Source of the DNA: Dermatophagoides farinae
Taxonomy: Eukaryota; Arthropoda; Arachnida; Sarcoptiformes; Pyroglyphidae
Reading direction: 5' to 3'
Assembly: GCF_024713945.1 (NCBI RefSeq)
Contig: NC_134679.1
Location: 1,307,001 to 1,371,000, forward strand
DNA: 64,000 nt
Of this stretch, positions 39,049 through 50,266 are shown piece after piece. The notes under the pieces were generated by a model. The model worked only from the letters and a program-made list of their open reading frames with translations. It was not told the DNA's origin and ran no database searches. Both the position numbers and the translations under genes were made by a program. The first letter of the stretch is position 1; every line of letters begins with the position of its first letter.

Positions 39049-39959
39049 TGAATGATGAAACAAAACAATGATGATTATGATGATTGAGATGATGATTAAA
39101 CGATAATGAAATTCATATATTTCAGTGGAAAAAGAAAAGCGTGACCATTTTCTTTCTGTTTTTTTTTTTTTTTTTTTTGGTTTCGAATGTTTGAAACCAG
39201 CACACACACACACACACACCAATCGATTATGACTAATCCACAAATGATGTGTGTGTGTTTTTTTTCGGTGTATATGATGCCCGAAAATAAACAAAAAACA
39301 AAAAAAAAAATTTTTTTTTTTTTTTGTTCAACAACAAAAAAAAATGTTAATTAAGAGTAAATATAAATAATAAAATTCGACAAAAATAATAGTAATAAAA
39401 AATACAGCAAATTATAATAAGAAAATGAAAACGAGGATATGATAATCAAGTATATCAAATTGAGTGTAATGATAATAATAATAAAAAATGTTTGAATGAA
39501 AAGAAAAACAAAAACGGCGGGAATTATTGATTCAATTCGAAAAAAAAGAGGTAAATCGATAATGCGGGGGCGTAATGCAATATATCTTGAAGTTGTCTGT
39601 TGTTGGTTTAATGTTTTTTTTATGGATAAAAATCTTTCACTAGAGATTGAATGATTGAGTAGTAGGATAATAGGATTAATAACTAAATTTTCTGCCTTGG
39701 CCAAAAAAAAGAGACTAAATAATGGTGCTTTAGAATGATTATGATTATGATGACGATGATGATGATGACGATAATTTGATTTGATTTAATAAATATTCCA
39801 ATGATATTTAAATCAAAGGATTTATCAATATATCTTTCACCAGGAGAGATTATTCAAATCAAGTTTGGTTTTTTTTCGTAAAACACAATAATTTCAGTTT
39901 ATGATCTATTACTGTAACGAATACGTCGTACTGATTTCGGTGATGATGATGATGATGAT
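26874..39959. other. 13-kb stretch without supported genes
   Basis: Every open frame inspected here is short and made of Phe/Lys/Ile/His/Asp/Thr runs from poly(A)/poly(T), CAT/GAT, CAA/TTG and CA/GT tracts. Notable tracts are GT at 27608-27635, CA at 29427-29464 (19 units), CA near 37457-37486, GTCT near 32598-32618 and GGTC near 33296-33316. No rRNA, tRNA, transposon end or conserved coding motif was recognised. It may be regulatory DNA, contain untranslated exons or a non-coding RNA, or be simple-sequence expansion. Confidence 0.5.
29427..29464. repeat. (AC)19 microsatellite
   Basis: There are 19 uninterrupted AC dinucleotides, the longest clean dinucleotide tract in the window. Confidence 0.9.
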
Positions 39960-40520
39960 CTATAAACAGTTTTTACTCTGGATTGATGATTCATCATTAT
40001 CATCGTATGATGATTCTGGTGCCACTTGTGATACAGCATCATCACCATTTGATGATGCAGCTGCATATGAATCACCATAACCATCATAATCACCATGATA
40101 TGGTTCAGGATAAACATCTTCATAGGTTTGATGTACATATGTTGGACTCTTTTCCACAACTTCTACATGATCTTTTTTCTGGATTCTATATATCAAAAAT
40201 AAGTTTGAAGTTGAATTTTTGTTTCATAATAATTCATTGATAATTTTACCTCAATGGAATTGGGATCGGTAACGGCAATGGTAATGGGATGATTTTTGTT
40301 TCTATTTTGAAATTAAAAATTAATAAACAACAGCAATTTAAATGAGAAAAAAACATTATTAAATGTAGTCCATACTTTTATTCAAAAGTGTCGTAAGAAA
40401 CAATAATTTTTGTAGCCATTTTTTACGTGCACTAACAGCGGTCATTTGATCTTGAATCAAAATCATTTGCAATGCAACGATAGCCAAAAATGCCAATGAA
40501 ATTTTATTACGGAAAAGCAT
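39960..40520 (-). CDS. Small secreted protein with Pro-Leu-Pro-Ile segment
   Basis: Three exons in transcript order are 40520-40376, 40301-40250 and 40185-39960; phases agree and give 140 aa. A signal peptide (LFRNKISLAFLAIVALQMI) is followed by a basic region (SARKKWLQKLLFL), then TKIIPLPLPLPIPIPL encoded by the 52-nt middle exon, then an acidic Tyr-rich tail (QTYEDVYPEPYHGDYDGYGD). No family was recognised; short secreted proteins with alternating Pro and aliphatic residues are common in arthropod cuticle and secretions. In the last exon another frame stays open past this stop to 39899 and ends in a basic Ser/Arg tail, so the true C-terminus is uncertain. Confidence 0.65.
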
Positions 40521-43034
40521 TTTGTTTGTTTGTTTTTTTTTTTTTTGATCTAAAAATTTGAAATTAATTACCAAATCAATGATGATTTCAAAAAAAAATT
40601 CAAAGAAAAATCAACTTACATTCAAAACCACTGAGAAAAAATCTGATTAAATGATGATTATGTGATTTGATTTTCTGAAATAAAAATGATGATGATGATG
40701 ATGAACTTTGTACGTGCAACATTGATCATTTATATAGTCGTGGTATTGATGATGATCCATTCTCATTAAATCATTCTTGTTGTTGTTGTTGATCTAGAAT
40801 TCTCTTCACTTTACTTGTTCATCAGTAAATAAATGAAGATCATGGATGATAGAAATCAATATACACACACAAACACACACAAAGTGACGGTCAATATATA
40901 ATCAGCAGTGACACTGCTACTTGGTGAAATTAATTGATCACTTTACTAAGAGAAGAAAATCAAGTTATAGTGATGATAATATCTTCATTTTCATCTTTGG
41001 GGTCAAATATGTTGGAAAAGGAAGAAGAAAAAAAACATCTTTGTACCACCATTATGCAAGTATATGTCATTGATTATGATCACGGATGCTTAACCTTAAT
41101 AAATCTTTCTTTTTCACGAAAATTTTTTCATTTCTTCAATTTCATTTTTTTTGACTTTGATTTTTTCATTTCATTTTCATATTCACCTTATTTTTTTTTG
41201 CTTCAATCAAGATCAAATTCGGAAGTCAAACACACGAATATCATCATCATCATCATCATCATATGGAACGGTCATCGCGATTGATGTGTGTGTGATATTT
41301 ATCACACATCATCATCAATATTTTCACTTGTAAGATTATGACAAATATTTAGTGTTTCTGGATCATCATCATCATCAGCATCGTTTTGTTTGTTGAAAAA
41401 ACTATCGTTCTTCCTTCTGTTGAATGTTAAATTTGAATAATTTTTTTTTAAATTCGTTATTGATTAAAGTAACATACCTTTTTCATTCGGATTAAATAAT
41501 GATGATGATGATGATGAGGAAGAAATGATGATCACCATCAAGATAAGTTCAGTGGTCATTCAAAAAAAAAAGAAAAAAATGTTTTCCAATTGATTATCAC
41601 ATCAGCCAATAACAACAACAAGTGTCGAACTTTTTTTTCGAATGTTTTTGTGTGTGTGTTTCGAACATTTACCACAGGTGGCGCTCAAACTAGGATTTAT
41701 TCAAATTTTATAAACAAAGAATTGTTGTTTTTAATTTAAAAAGAAAAAAAAATCTTTACTAAATTAATTACTTTATGATGATTAGAAAAAAAGGTGTCAA
41801 TCACACACACAAACATAGGTTGCAATTACAACATTGTCATCTTCAACATATTTAGGTCATCATCATCATCAGTTGACAATTCTGATGAAGATTTTCATTT
41901 TTTTTATTATTTCGTTTCGTTTTCGTTGAAATGAACTTCTTGTTGTTGCTGCTACGGCTGCTGCCATTGTACAACGACAATAATGTTGTTATTATATTCG
42001 ATTCGATTCACGATTGACATCACGAGATGTTTGTAAACAATAAAAAAAAACAACAACAACAACAGCATCATGGCCATAATACCCGGTAGTTTAAAATGGA
42101 TTTTTTTTGTATACAAAAAAAAGATTGATTGCATGATAATAATAATCATCATCAGAAAAAAAAGAAGAAGAAAAAAAAACCTGTACATTTTGCCAGATTT
42201 TTGGTTATAATATGATACCAGCTGATCATCATCAGCTGACCAAATGACAGCAACAAAACAGCAACAACAACAACAACAAAAGAACTTATAATAGTAACAC
42301 ACTATACTCGGATTTCTGAAACGAAAAACGGGAAAAAAAATTCAAATTGAATAAGCAAAATCAAAATGAAAATGGAAAACATTTTGAAAATTGATCATCC
42401 AGATTATTGTAACAACAACAACAACAACAACGACAACAATCTGTTTTCTGTTATTGAATGACGGAACCAAAAAAAAAAAAAAAAAAAAAACAACCACCAC
42501 CACCACTGAATAACAACAATAGACCCTTATTTTTTTCAAAATACAAATCAATCTTATTTAAAGTTTCAAATTATTTTTAGAAATTCATTCATTTTATTAT
42601 TCAAATTCAAATCAATCAATCAACCAATCAATCAATCACAATTGTACACATATATACTTAACCATCGATCGATGTTCAAGGCTTCATTTTCGTGTTTTTG
42701 TAAATGATTATGATGATGATGATGATGAAATGATGAATTTTCGCCTGTTGTTTTCGATTTCCATCATTCATTGAGATTCGATTATTAAATGCGGAAATTA
42801 ATTTTGTTATAAAGTGGAAGAAAAAATGTTTTATTTTTCATTTCCTTTTCTGGATATCAAAAAGAAAAAATTAATACTTAGTAAACAGTCAATTGTTCGA
42901 ATTTTTTTTTGTCGATTGAATTAGATTTATTCGAATTTTGCTGGTTTGCTGGCCAGTGGTAAAAAAAAAAAAAACGATCGAACAAACGACAAAATATGAT
43001 TTGATTTTTTTTTTATATATCGAAATAAATAGTG
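40521..43034. other. Intergenic DNA
   Basis: There is no supported gene in 2.5 kb. CAT, CAA, CA and poly(A) tracts predominate. Two short perfect inverted repeats stand out, at about 41286-41305 (TGTGTGATA arms) and 42219-42238 (CAGCTGAT arms). Confidence 0.5.
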
Positions 43035-43895
43035 ATGTTACTATCGATTTTGATCAGAATATCGATTATTATCATTGTGATGATGATGATGATGATGAAT
43101 AAAACGGATACCATCGGTATACCATGGAAATATGGTCAACAACCAGGATTTGAATGTGAAGAATTTCAATTGGCAATCGATAATATGTTATTATTCAGTT
43201 ATGGTTATCTAAAATTTTATTATGATTCAAAAGAAAATAATTTAATCATTTCAGTTGAATATGCAATGAAATCAAATTATTCATCATTATCATCATTATT
43301 ATTAGAAGAAAAAGAATTTATTATTGAAATAAAATGGACATCGAAAATATTTCTACCAGATCCATATCATATTGATCTATGGAACGGTAAACAACGTAAA
43401 CAATTGAATTTTGAACCACAATGGTGGATAAACAATGGTGGTGAACATATGATTATTAGAAAAGGAAAAAATCAACAAATTACTTTGTTCACTAAACCGG
43501 TACCAGAACAATTCAAATCGAATAGAATTTGGTTATTTGAATTTTTTGGAAATGATGAAAACAACAACAACGGTAAATCGATGAAACGTAGTGGTCAATT
43601 ATGTGAAAATGAATCCGGTGATAATGGAAAATTATTACTATCATTTACAAATGATGAACCATGTAACCATTTTCCATATGTTACTATTGTTGCCGATATT
43701 GTACTTATATATGAAAAATATTTGTATATATTTTTTCCAAAACACGTTGAAATACTTACCAATTGGCATTCATGTAATCCATTCCATACAATGGTAAAAC
43801 AATGTGAAATTGATTATAAAGAGGTCAGTTATGAAGATTTTTTCATTTGTAGACCACCAGATTCATTTGATGATGATTGTTATCATAGTAATTAA
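43035..43895 (+). CDS. Orphan secreted protein A
   Basis: A single-exon frame of 286 aa. The N-terminus is hydrophobic (LLSILIRISIIIIVMMMMMM), consistent with a signal peptide encoded partly by an ATG repeat. The rest is a Trp/Tyr/Phe-rich, Cys-containing domain with the motif KYLYIFFPKHVEIL at 228-241 and DFFICRPPD at 268-276. No known domain was recognised. Near its C-terminus it resembles orphan protein B at 48701 (YFYLFFHEHVIII, then FFICP, with nearly the same spacing), suggesting a divergent family. Unlike B it has no transmembrane segment after this region. It converges with NTF2. ATG 43035 is the first in frame. Confidence 0.6.
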   Translation: MLLSILIRISIIIIVMMMMMMNKTDTIGIPWKYGQQPGFECEEFQLAIDNMLLFSYGYLKFYYDSKENNLIISVEYAMKSNYSSLSSLLLEEKEFIIEIKWTSKIFLPDPYHIDLWNGKQRKQLNFEPQWWINNGGEHMIIRKGKNQQITLFTKPVPEQFKSNRIWLFEFFGNDENNNNGKSMKRSGQLCENESGDNGKLLLSFTNDEPCNHFPYVTIVADIVLIYEKYLYIFFPKHVEILTNWHSCNPFHTMVKQCEIDYKEVSYEDFFICRPPDSFDDDCYHSN

Positions 43896-44137
43896 ATTAA
43901 TGGTTTCATTTTTTTTTATCAAAAATTTAAAAATCAATCAATTTTAGACGTGTGTAAGTGTGTGTTTGGTGGAAGTTGTGTTGTTGTAGCTCTCTAATGC
44001 CATGAATGATCGATGAAATCGAATCAAATTATTGAAAACAATAATGATGATGATGATGGGGCGAGTAGGTTAATGATGAATGAGAAAAAAAGTTTGTGGT
44101 GTGATGTGGTGTTCGTATTAGGTTTATGTTGTTTTTG

Positions 44138-44594
44138 TTAAGCATGAAGTGCTAAACGAAATATATCATGTTCGACAAAAAATGTATCACCCATCGGTTT
44201 CAATACAAAAGTCTGATTAAATGTATGCGGTGGATCATCGTCAGTTTTAAGCTGTCCCAATACGGTGACCAAAACACCACCATCAAATGTTGGCTGTGAA
44301 TCAATAACGGTTATTAAATGTTGTATCTTTTGAAATGTGAGACTTTGAAATTTTTCCAATATCTTTGCACGACCCATCAGTTGACTACCTTCAAATGTCA
44401 TTAATGAATTTGTTTCCTACATATAATAATAATAATAATAATCAGATATTATAATTCGATTTTATTCCAAAAGAAAAAAAACTTACCGAATAAAAATTGG
44501 CCACATTTAAACGTTGATTATTATCATCCATAATGGCATAATATTGTTGAACAAATGTTTTACCAATTTGTTCATAATTTGGATTCAACGCCAT
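44138..44594 (-). CDS. NUTF2: Nuclear transport factor 2
   Basis: NTF2 carries Ran-GDP into the nucleus and binds FG nucleoporins. Exons are 44594-44487 and 44416-44138, joined in phase 0, giving 128 aa, almost the human length (127). The sequence matches along its length: NPNYEQIGKTFVQQYY at the N-terminus, LNVANFYSETNSLMTFEG, QHLITVIDSQPT, the GGVLVTVLGQLKTDDDPPHT strand region, FNQTFVLKP and the C-terminal VEHDIFRLALH. The acidic DDD near residue 91 corresponds to the Ran-contacting part of the family. The start is the first ATG, at the expected distance from the conserved core. A GC-rich palindrome about 490 bp upstream may mark its promoter. Confidence 0.95.
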
Positions 44595-45611
44595 TTTGTT
44601 TATTATTTGTTCAATATTGAAATCAATTTGAGCGAAAATATTTGAAATCGAAAATTAAATTTTCTAAAATAAATAATGAAAAGGAGAAAGTGATGAAAAT
44701 CATTCATTCAATTATTATGATAATAATAACTCGTCTTACTATTTGTTTTTTTTTCTGTTCTTGAATGTTGATCTGATTTGTTTGCGTTGGGAGAGAATAA
44801 TATTCGTCGTCGTCGTTTTTCTGGTGGCTTTGTATAAATGCGAAATATCGATATTGATGAAACCTCGATGTAAAAGGCAAATTTATGGCAACATGTTTCA
44901 CAGGCACTCGCCGCGAATAGAATACAACAGAAAAAACAAATGCTTCTGCTACACACACACACACACACACAACCACATACACACATATACTGCACTTGTT
45001 GTACATACTGTGATGCACTATCGCCATCTTTGGATTGATTGTAGAAATTTTGTTTTTTTTACCATAAAACAAAACACCCTTCCACCGCGCGCGGTGTCCG
45101 TTGTCGATTTTAACAAAAAAAAAAGCCGCAAAATAATGTCATAAATACATATAAATACAAGTGGACAAGTCACAATACAACCAACAAAGCCATAATTAAA
45201 TGCTACTACTACAATACGAATATATAGAATATGATTTAGAATTTCATACTACTACTACCATATTTGAATTGATTGTGACCATTCTTTTGGCGTTATTATT
45301 TTTTTTTGTCAATGAGCAATATAATTATTGTGGTGTTAGATGTCGCCACTGTCCATCATCATCATTATTTTTTTTTTTTTACTCAAAACAACAACGAAAC
45401 GAATACATACTTTTTTCCCTCCCCTATTGTTGTTATATGTGAATCAGAAGAGAAGAAGAAATCAAAATTACCGACAACACAGACTGATGATGATGTTGGT
45501 GGTGTATACATATTTTTTTTCCCATTCCAACTGAAATAATAAAAAAAAAATACGACGACAACAACAACAACTCGTCGACTAAATAGATGCTTTTGTTTTA
45601 ATATTAATCAC

Positions 45612-45644
<33 letters not shown>

Positions 45645-46497
45645 TAATTGTCCAAGAAAACAAAAAAAAAATTGTTTCATTTCTTTTTTTCTATATGAAA
45701 TGATTTGTCTGTGTGTTTGTGTGAATTTAATGTTTTTTTTTCCGATCATCACATTTGATGATGACTAAGTGAATCTATTTTTTCAGTGTTTAATCTTGGT
45801 TTAGTTTCTAACAAAACTAAAAAAAAAACTAAAAAATTTTTAATCATCATCATCATCAAATGTTTGTTTTATAATTTTTTTTTTCTTCAACATCTTGATC
45901 ATCTCTCATTGGCATTTTTACTCCATTTTTTTTTCTCCTTTCAAACATATTTTTATCATCATCATCATCGAATAATTTTCATTCTTGTTTTTAAAATAAT
46001 CCATCTGGTGAGATTTGTATACGAAAAGAAGAATAAAAAAAAACGTAAGCATCTTTTTTAAAATTTAATAAATTAAAATTTCAATTTCGATTGATTAATT
46101 GATTTTGTTTCCCCCCCCCCCAAAAAAAAAAAAAAAACAAAATTTTTGATTTTTGTTTTACAAAATGGGTTGAAATAGTCATTGATTATGTGATGATGAT
46201 GATGATGATGATGAGAGTCATTTTCAATTGTGTGCTGTACCTGCAATCGTTTTTTGTTTTCGTTTTGATCATAATTGAAATCGATCTATTTATATAGATA
46301 GATTATTTATATAATATATTGTCTGCAAAATCAAAATATCTAATTATTGTTTTTTTTTCTCAATCCCCCATAATAGATATAGATAGATTAATCGTGGATT
46401 CGTATTAAAAACAATCACTGTATAATTGTGACTGTTTTCGATTAGCAAAGCTCATTCTACAAGTTTTAATTTCGTTTTATATTTATACATTAGAATC
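44595..46497. other. Upstream DNA between NTF2 and VAP (divergent)
   Basis: About 1.9 kb without a supported gene. It contains CA, CAT and poly(A) tracts and a C11 run followed by A16 near 46111-46137. A splice-acceptor-like ATTAG ends at 46493, 4 bp before the VAP start codon, so VAP probably has a non-coding first exon in this interval. Confidence 0.5.
45083..45096. promoter_or_regulatory. 14-bp CpG palindrome CACCGCGCGCGGTG
   Basis: This perfect 14-bp palindrome contains four CpG steps, exceptional in this AT-rich window. It lies about 490 bp upstream of NTF2 in the gap between divergent NTF2 and VAP. A binding site or promoter core is inferred from composition and place only. Confidence 0.35.
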
Positions 46498-47758
46498 ATG
46501 CAGAAAGAAGGTGGTAAAAAACAATTACTAATCATCGATCCAAAGAATGAAATTTCATTCAAAGGACCATATGATCGTGTTGTAACCGAATATTTTACAT
46601 TGAAAAATCCAACCGAATCTATTATTGCATTTAAAGTGAAAACAACGGCACCTAAAAAATATTGTGTACGACCAAATAATGGTATTATTACACCGAATAG
46701 AGCGGTACAGGTGTCCGTCATGTTACAACCAGGTGATTTAACACAAGAAAAACATAAACATAAATTTATGATACAATCAGTGATCGTACCGAACAACAAC
46801 AATAATAATGTTAATCAATTACAATACAATGTTGATGAATTGGTAAGTTTTTTGTTAATGAATTTGTTTCACAAGTTGTTTTCATTTTCATTTTTTTTTT
46901 TTTTTTTTGAAAAATATTTTCCATAGTTCAAAGCATCATCACCTGATGAGATAATGGATTCAAAATTTAAATGTGTATTTTTGGATTTAACAACACCATT
47001 AACGACGACTAATCCACAAATGGCTTTACAAGGTGGTAAAAATGTTGCAGCACAAAATTTCGATCATGATCATCTTTCCGATGGTGTTGGCAGTATCGGT
47101 GATGATTTAGTTAATGGTGGTAGTTCCGGCATTAACACAATGATGATGGGTCAAAGTGAATTTTCTTCATCGTCATTGGGTTCGGAAAATATTGATAATA
47201 ATAATCACAATAGTAATTTCGATACGAACAGTTCTATTGGATCATCTACAAATGGTCATCATTTTGATGATCATATATCAGCCATTCGCAATAATAATAA
47301 AAAAAATGAAACAGTAACATCATCTACAACTATCGGTGGTTCAATGGGCAACAAACAACATTGCAACATGAATGAATATATGACAACATCGAATTTATCA
47401 CCATTCGATATTCAATCGATACCGTCAACAACAAATAGTAGCCAGGTTTGTCATCTGCAAAATTTTTCCTGTTTTCAAATCATTTTTTTTTTTTTTTTGG
47501 TAGGATGTTGAATCAAAATTAAAATCAGCCGAAGAAGAGATTCGTTTGTTAAAAGATAAATTACAACAAGTACAACAATATGCCAGTAAATTTTCCAGCC
47601 AATCATCATCATCAACAACAACAAAGAATGGCGATAATTCAACAAGCAACAAATTAAGTGAATCATTATTCGATAATAATCAATTGTTGATTAAAATATC
47701 GGTCATTGTTGTAGTCGTTTCGTTTATTGTTGGAACCATTTTTGGCAAAATGTTTTGA
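46498..47758 (+). CDS. VAPA: VAMP-associated protein (VAP), ER contact-site receptor
   Basis: VAP is a tail-anchored ER protein whose MSP domain binds FFAT motifs of lipid-transfer and contact-site proteins. Exons are 46498-46842, 46927-47445 and 47504-47758, all in phase 0, giving 372 aa. The MSP domain fills exon 1: LIIDPKNEISFKGPYDRVVT, LKNPTESIIAFKVKTTAPKK, YCVRPNNGIITPN and VSVMLQP, very close to vertebrate VAPA/VAPB. Exon 2 completes the MSP region (DSKFKCVFLD) and adds a long Ser/Asn/His-rich linker, longer than in vertebrates. Exon 3 holds a short coiled coil (ESKLKSAEEEIRLLKDKLQQ) and a C-terminal membrane anchor (VIVVVVSFIVGTIFGKMF). An AATAAA lies at 47789-47794. A and B are not distinguished in arthropods; the symbol marks the family. 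Confidence 0.95.
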
Positions 47759-48700
47759 AATCAACGCGCATCAAAAATTTTTAATATTAATAAACAAAAA
47801 AAAAATTAAGAAGAAAACAACAATGAACCAACGAAGATAGATGACAACTCGGCTTAATAAACAAACCAATATACATCCATTCAATGTTGGATGGATATAT
47901 AGAAAGAAAAAGTACAAGTAATAATAATAACAATTTTATTATTGACCTAAACACCCACCCACACACACACACACACGCATACACAAACCCTATACAGATA
48001 ACAGAAAAAAATGATAAAATTAACATAAGTAAAACACCAAACAGACACAGACGGACACAAATAGCCAATTTGTTTTGTGTTTCATTTTCATTTTCAATAT
48101 CTACCAATTTATGATGTAATTTTGATTATCAAGTAAACAAACCCAAAATACACACACACACACAGAGAGAAATCCCTCAATTGATGATGATAAAAAAAAC
48201 TCGAATATTTGTGTGATTGATAAAATAAAAATGACATAAATTATATAAAAAAAATAAGATGGAAACTTGTTGATTACCGTGTTTGTTTGTTGATGATATG
48301 AATGACCAGCTTGATTGTCCATTACATACAACAATGTCCCATGCTTTCAATAATGTTCAATCAAACGAAAACGATTCGATTTAATCGGGTTTTTTTTGGT
48401 TCTATTGATACACAATACACACAATACACACACACAGATTTCTCCTTCTGTGTTTTGATGATGAAACAGGAAAAAAATTTCATTCATTTTTTTTTCTCTC
48501 CAATTGAATAACGATAATTTTGAATTTTTTTTTTTGTTCGTCTGAAAATTAATTATAATCAATTTAATTAATCTGTTGTTCATGAAGTTTTCTGTTTGGA
48601 AAATTATTATTAAATTAAAATTCATTGAATATTTATCGAGCAATTTTGCATTTCTATTTTTTTTTGTTTGTTCTTTCGATTGTAATATGCATCACCAAAT
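47759..48700. other. Intergenic DNA between VAP and orphan B
   Basis: Simple-sequence DNA with CA tracts (47950-47970, 48150-48165) and poly(A)/poly(T). There is no coding evidence apart from the VAP 3' end. Confidence 0.5.
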
Positions 48701-49223
48701 ATGAATGTTCATTCGATTTTAATGATGATGATGATGATGATGATTTTGTTGTTGTTATTATTGGCTGATATTGATTATCATCGATTAGCTATGGCGGCTA
48801 CTTCCACTATCGAGGATATTTGGTTAAAATATGATGTATGTAGATTATTTAAACCATCCAGTTATATTAAAACATTAACACCGATTCAATATGCAATATT
48901 GGATGAAGAAAATGAATTAATTCAATTGAAATTAATGAAAATTGGTGGCGTTTTCATACAATTATCATTACATGATACAATAGTACGTGATGGACCACCA
49001 TTTAATCTAAATTTACGTTATGCAAAAGTAATTGATAATAATAAATTGGTAAAATTTAAATATGATGATCCTGAAGAATTTTTATCGATTAAATGGCCAA
49101 CTAGTGATAATGTTCAAATTTCTAGCGAAAAAATTGTCCAATCAAATGGGACATCGTATATGAGACCATTTTGGAATGTTAAATTTCATTTACCGAAGAA
49201 TGATACGACAGATGCTGATGATT

Positions 49224-49255
<32 letters not shown>

Positions 49256-49900
49256 AATGTATTCGTTCTATGTGAATGGCAATGGGATCCATATTATTGG
49301 ATGCTTAATTATTTGGACACAAATTGTACGAAAGTTCAATTTGATTTACCAATTTTATTGGCAATCGATTATCGATCATATTTTTATTTATTTTTCCACG
49401 AGCATGTAATCATCATTCCTAAACGTATTCTGTTACCATTCGATCATAATCATGGTAAACATTTGGTTCGTTTTACTCGAAAATCAAACAACAGATTTTT
49501 CATCTGTCCAGATATATCAACTGGGATGGCAATAACACGATTTCATGATCGTCATCCATACATTTATCCAATATATATCATTGTAATCATCATGACCATT
49601 TTTATTTTCACAAAATCATATAATTTTATAAAAATTCAATTAGCAAAAGCAAAAAAAGGATTAGATCATGTAGCTGATTTACTTGATGATGGTGGTTATG
49701 ATGATCAGCAATGGGATGAATCGGATGGCCAAGAACAACCAGAAGATCCATTATTAGCATCATTATCGGCCAAACAATTGGCAATGTTTCATGATCGAAA
49801 TGAAGATAAATTACCACGTGCCATTCCAATCATACAGGAACGGCCAAAATTTAAATTAATTTTAACACCAAAACCACCAATGGATAGTAGTGAAAAATGA
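48701..49900 (+). CDS. Orphan single-pass membrane protein B
   Basis: A single-exon frame of 399 aa. The predicted layout is a signal peptide (residues about 8-32, ILLLLLLADIDYHRLAMAA), an extracellular domain with an Asp run at about 171-184 and Cys at 47, 191, 209 and 269, a transmembrane helix at about 287-304 (YIYPIYIIVIIMTIFIF) and an acidic cytosolic tail ending KFKLILTPKPP. YFYLFFHEHVIII (227-239) and FFICP (266-270) match orphan A at similar spacing; this pair sits just outside the membrane. No known domain was recognised. An AATAAA lies at 49953-49958. The Met run at the N-terminus comes from an ATG repeat, so the exact start is soft. Confidence 0.65.
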
Positions 49901-50266
49901 ACAAAACAAAACAAAACAGAAAATTTTTTTAAATTTAAATTTTGAGTCAATAATAAAAAAAAAAAAAATTTTTTTTCTCTCAATAAAACTATGACCATGT
50001 GAACAATTTTGTATATGTGACTCATCAATGAAAAATCAATCAATAATTATTAACAGACAAACAGAAGAAACAAAAAAAAAAAAAAAAATTCACATGTTTG
50101 GTTTTACATATCTGATCAGAAATTTTTTTTAGTTTGAACATAAACAAACAATGAATAAATCTTCATTATCTTCATTGTATGGTGGTGTGGTGGTGGTGGT
50201 GGTGGTTGTCATACACCAATCAGTTGGGATACCGATTGGGATTGTAGTTCAACATCATCATATGGA
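49901..50266. other. Short intergenic gap before BROX
   Basis: 366 bp with poly(A) runs, a (GGT)n tract near 50180-50206 and the orphan B poly(A) signal. The BROX frame is open upstream to 50159 but has no ATG there. Confidence 0.5.

Noticed and set aside
39351-39704. Minus-strand 117-codon hydrophobic open frame
   Set aside because: Ile/Phe/Leu-rich frame read from AT-rich repeats; no start context, splice sites or recognisable motif.
45786-46061. 91-codon frame upstream of VAP
   Set aside because: Phe/Ile/His/Lys-rich and made of poly(T), CAT and poly(A) tracts.
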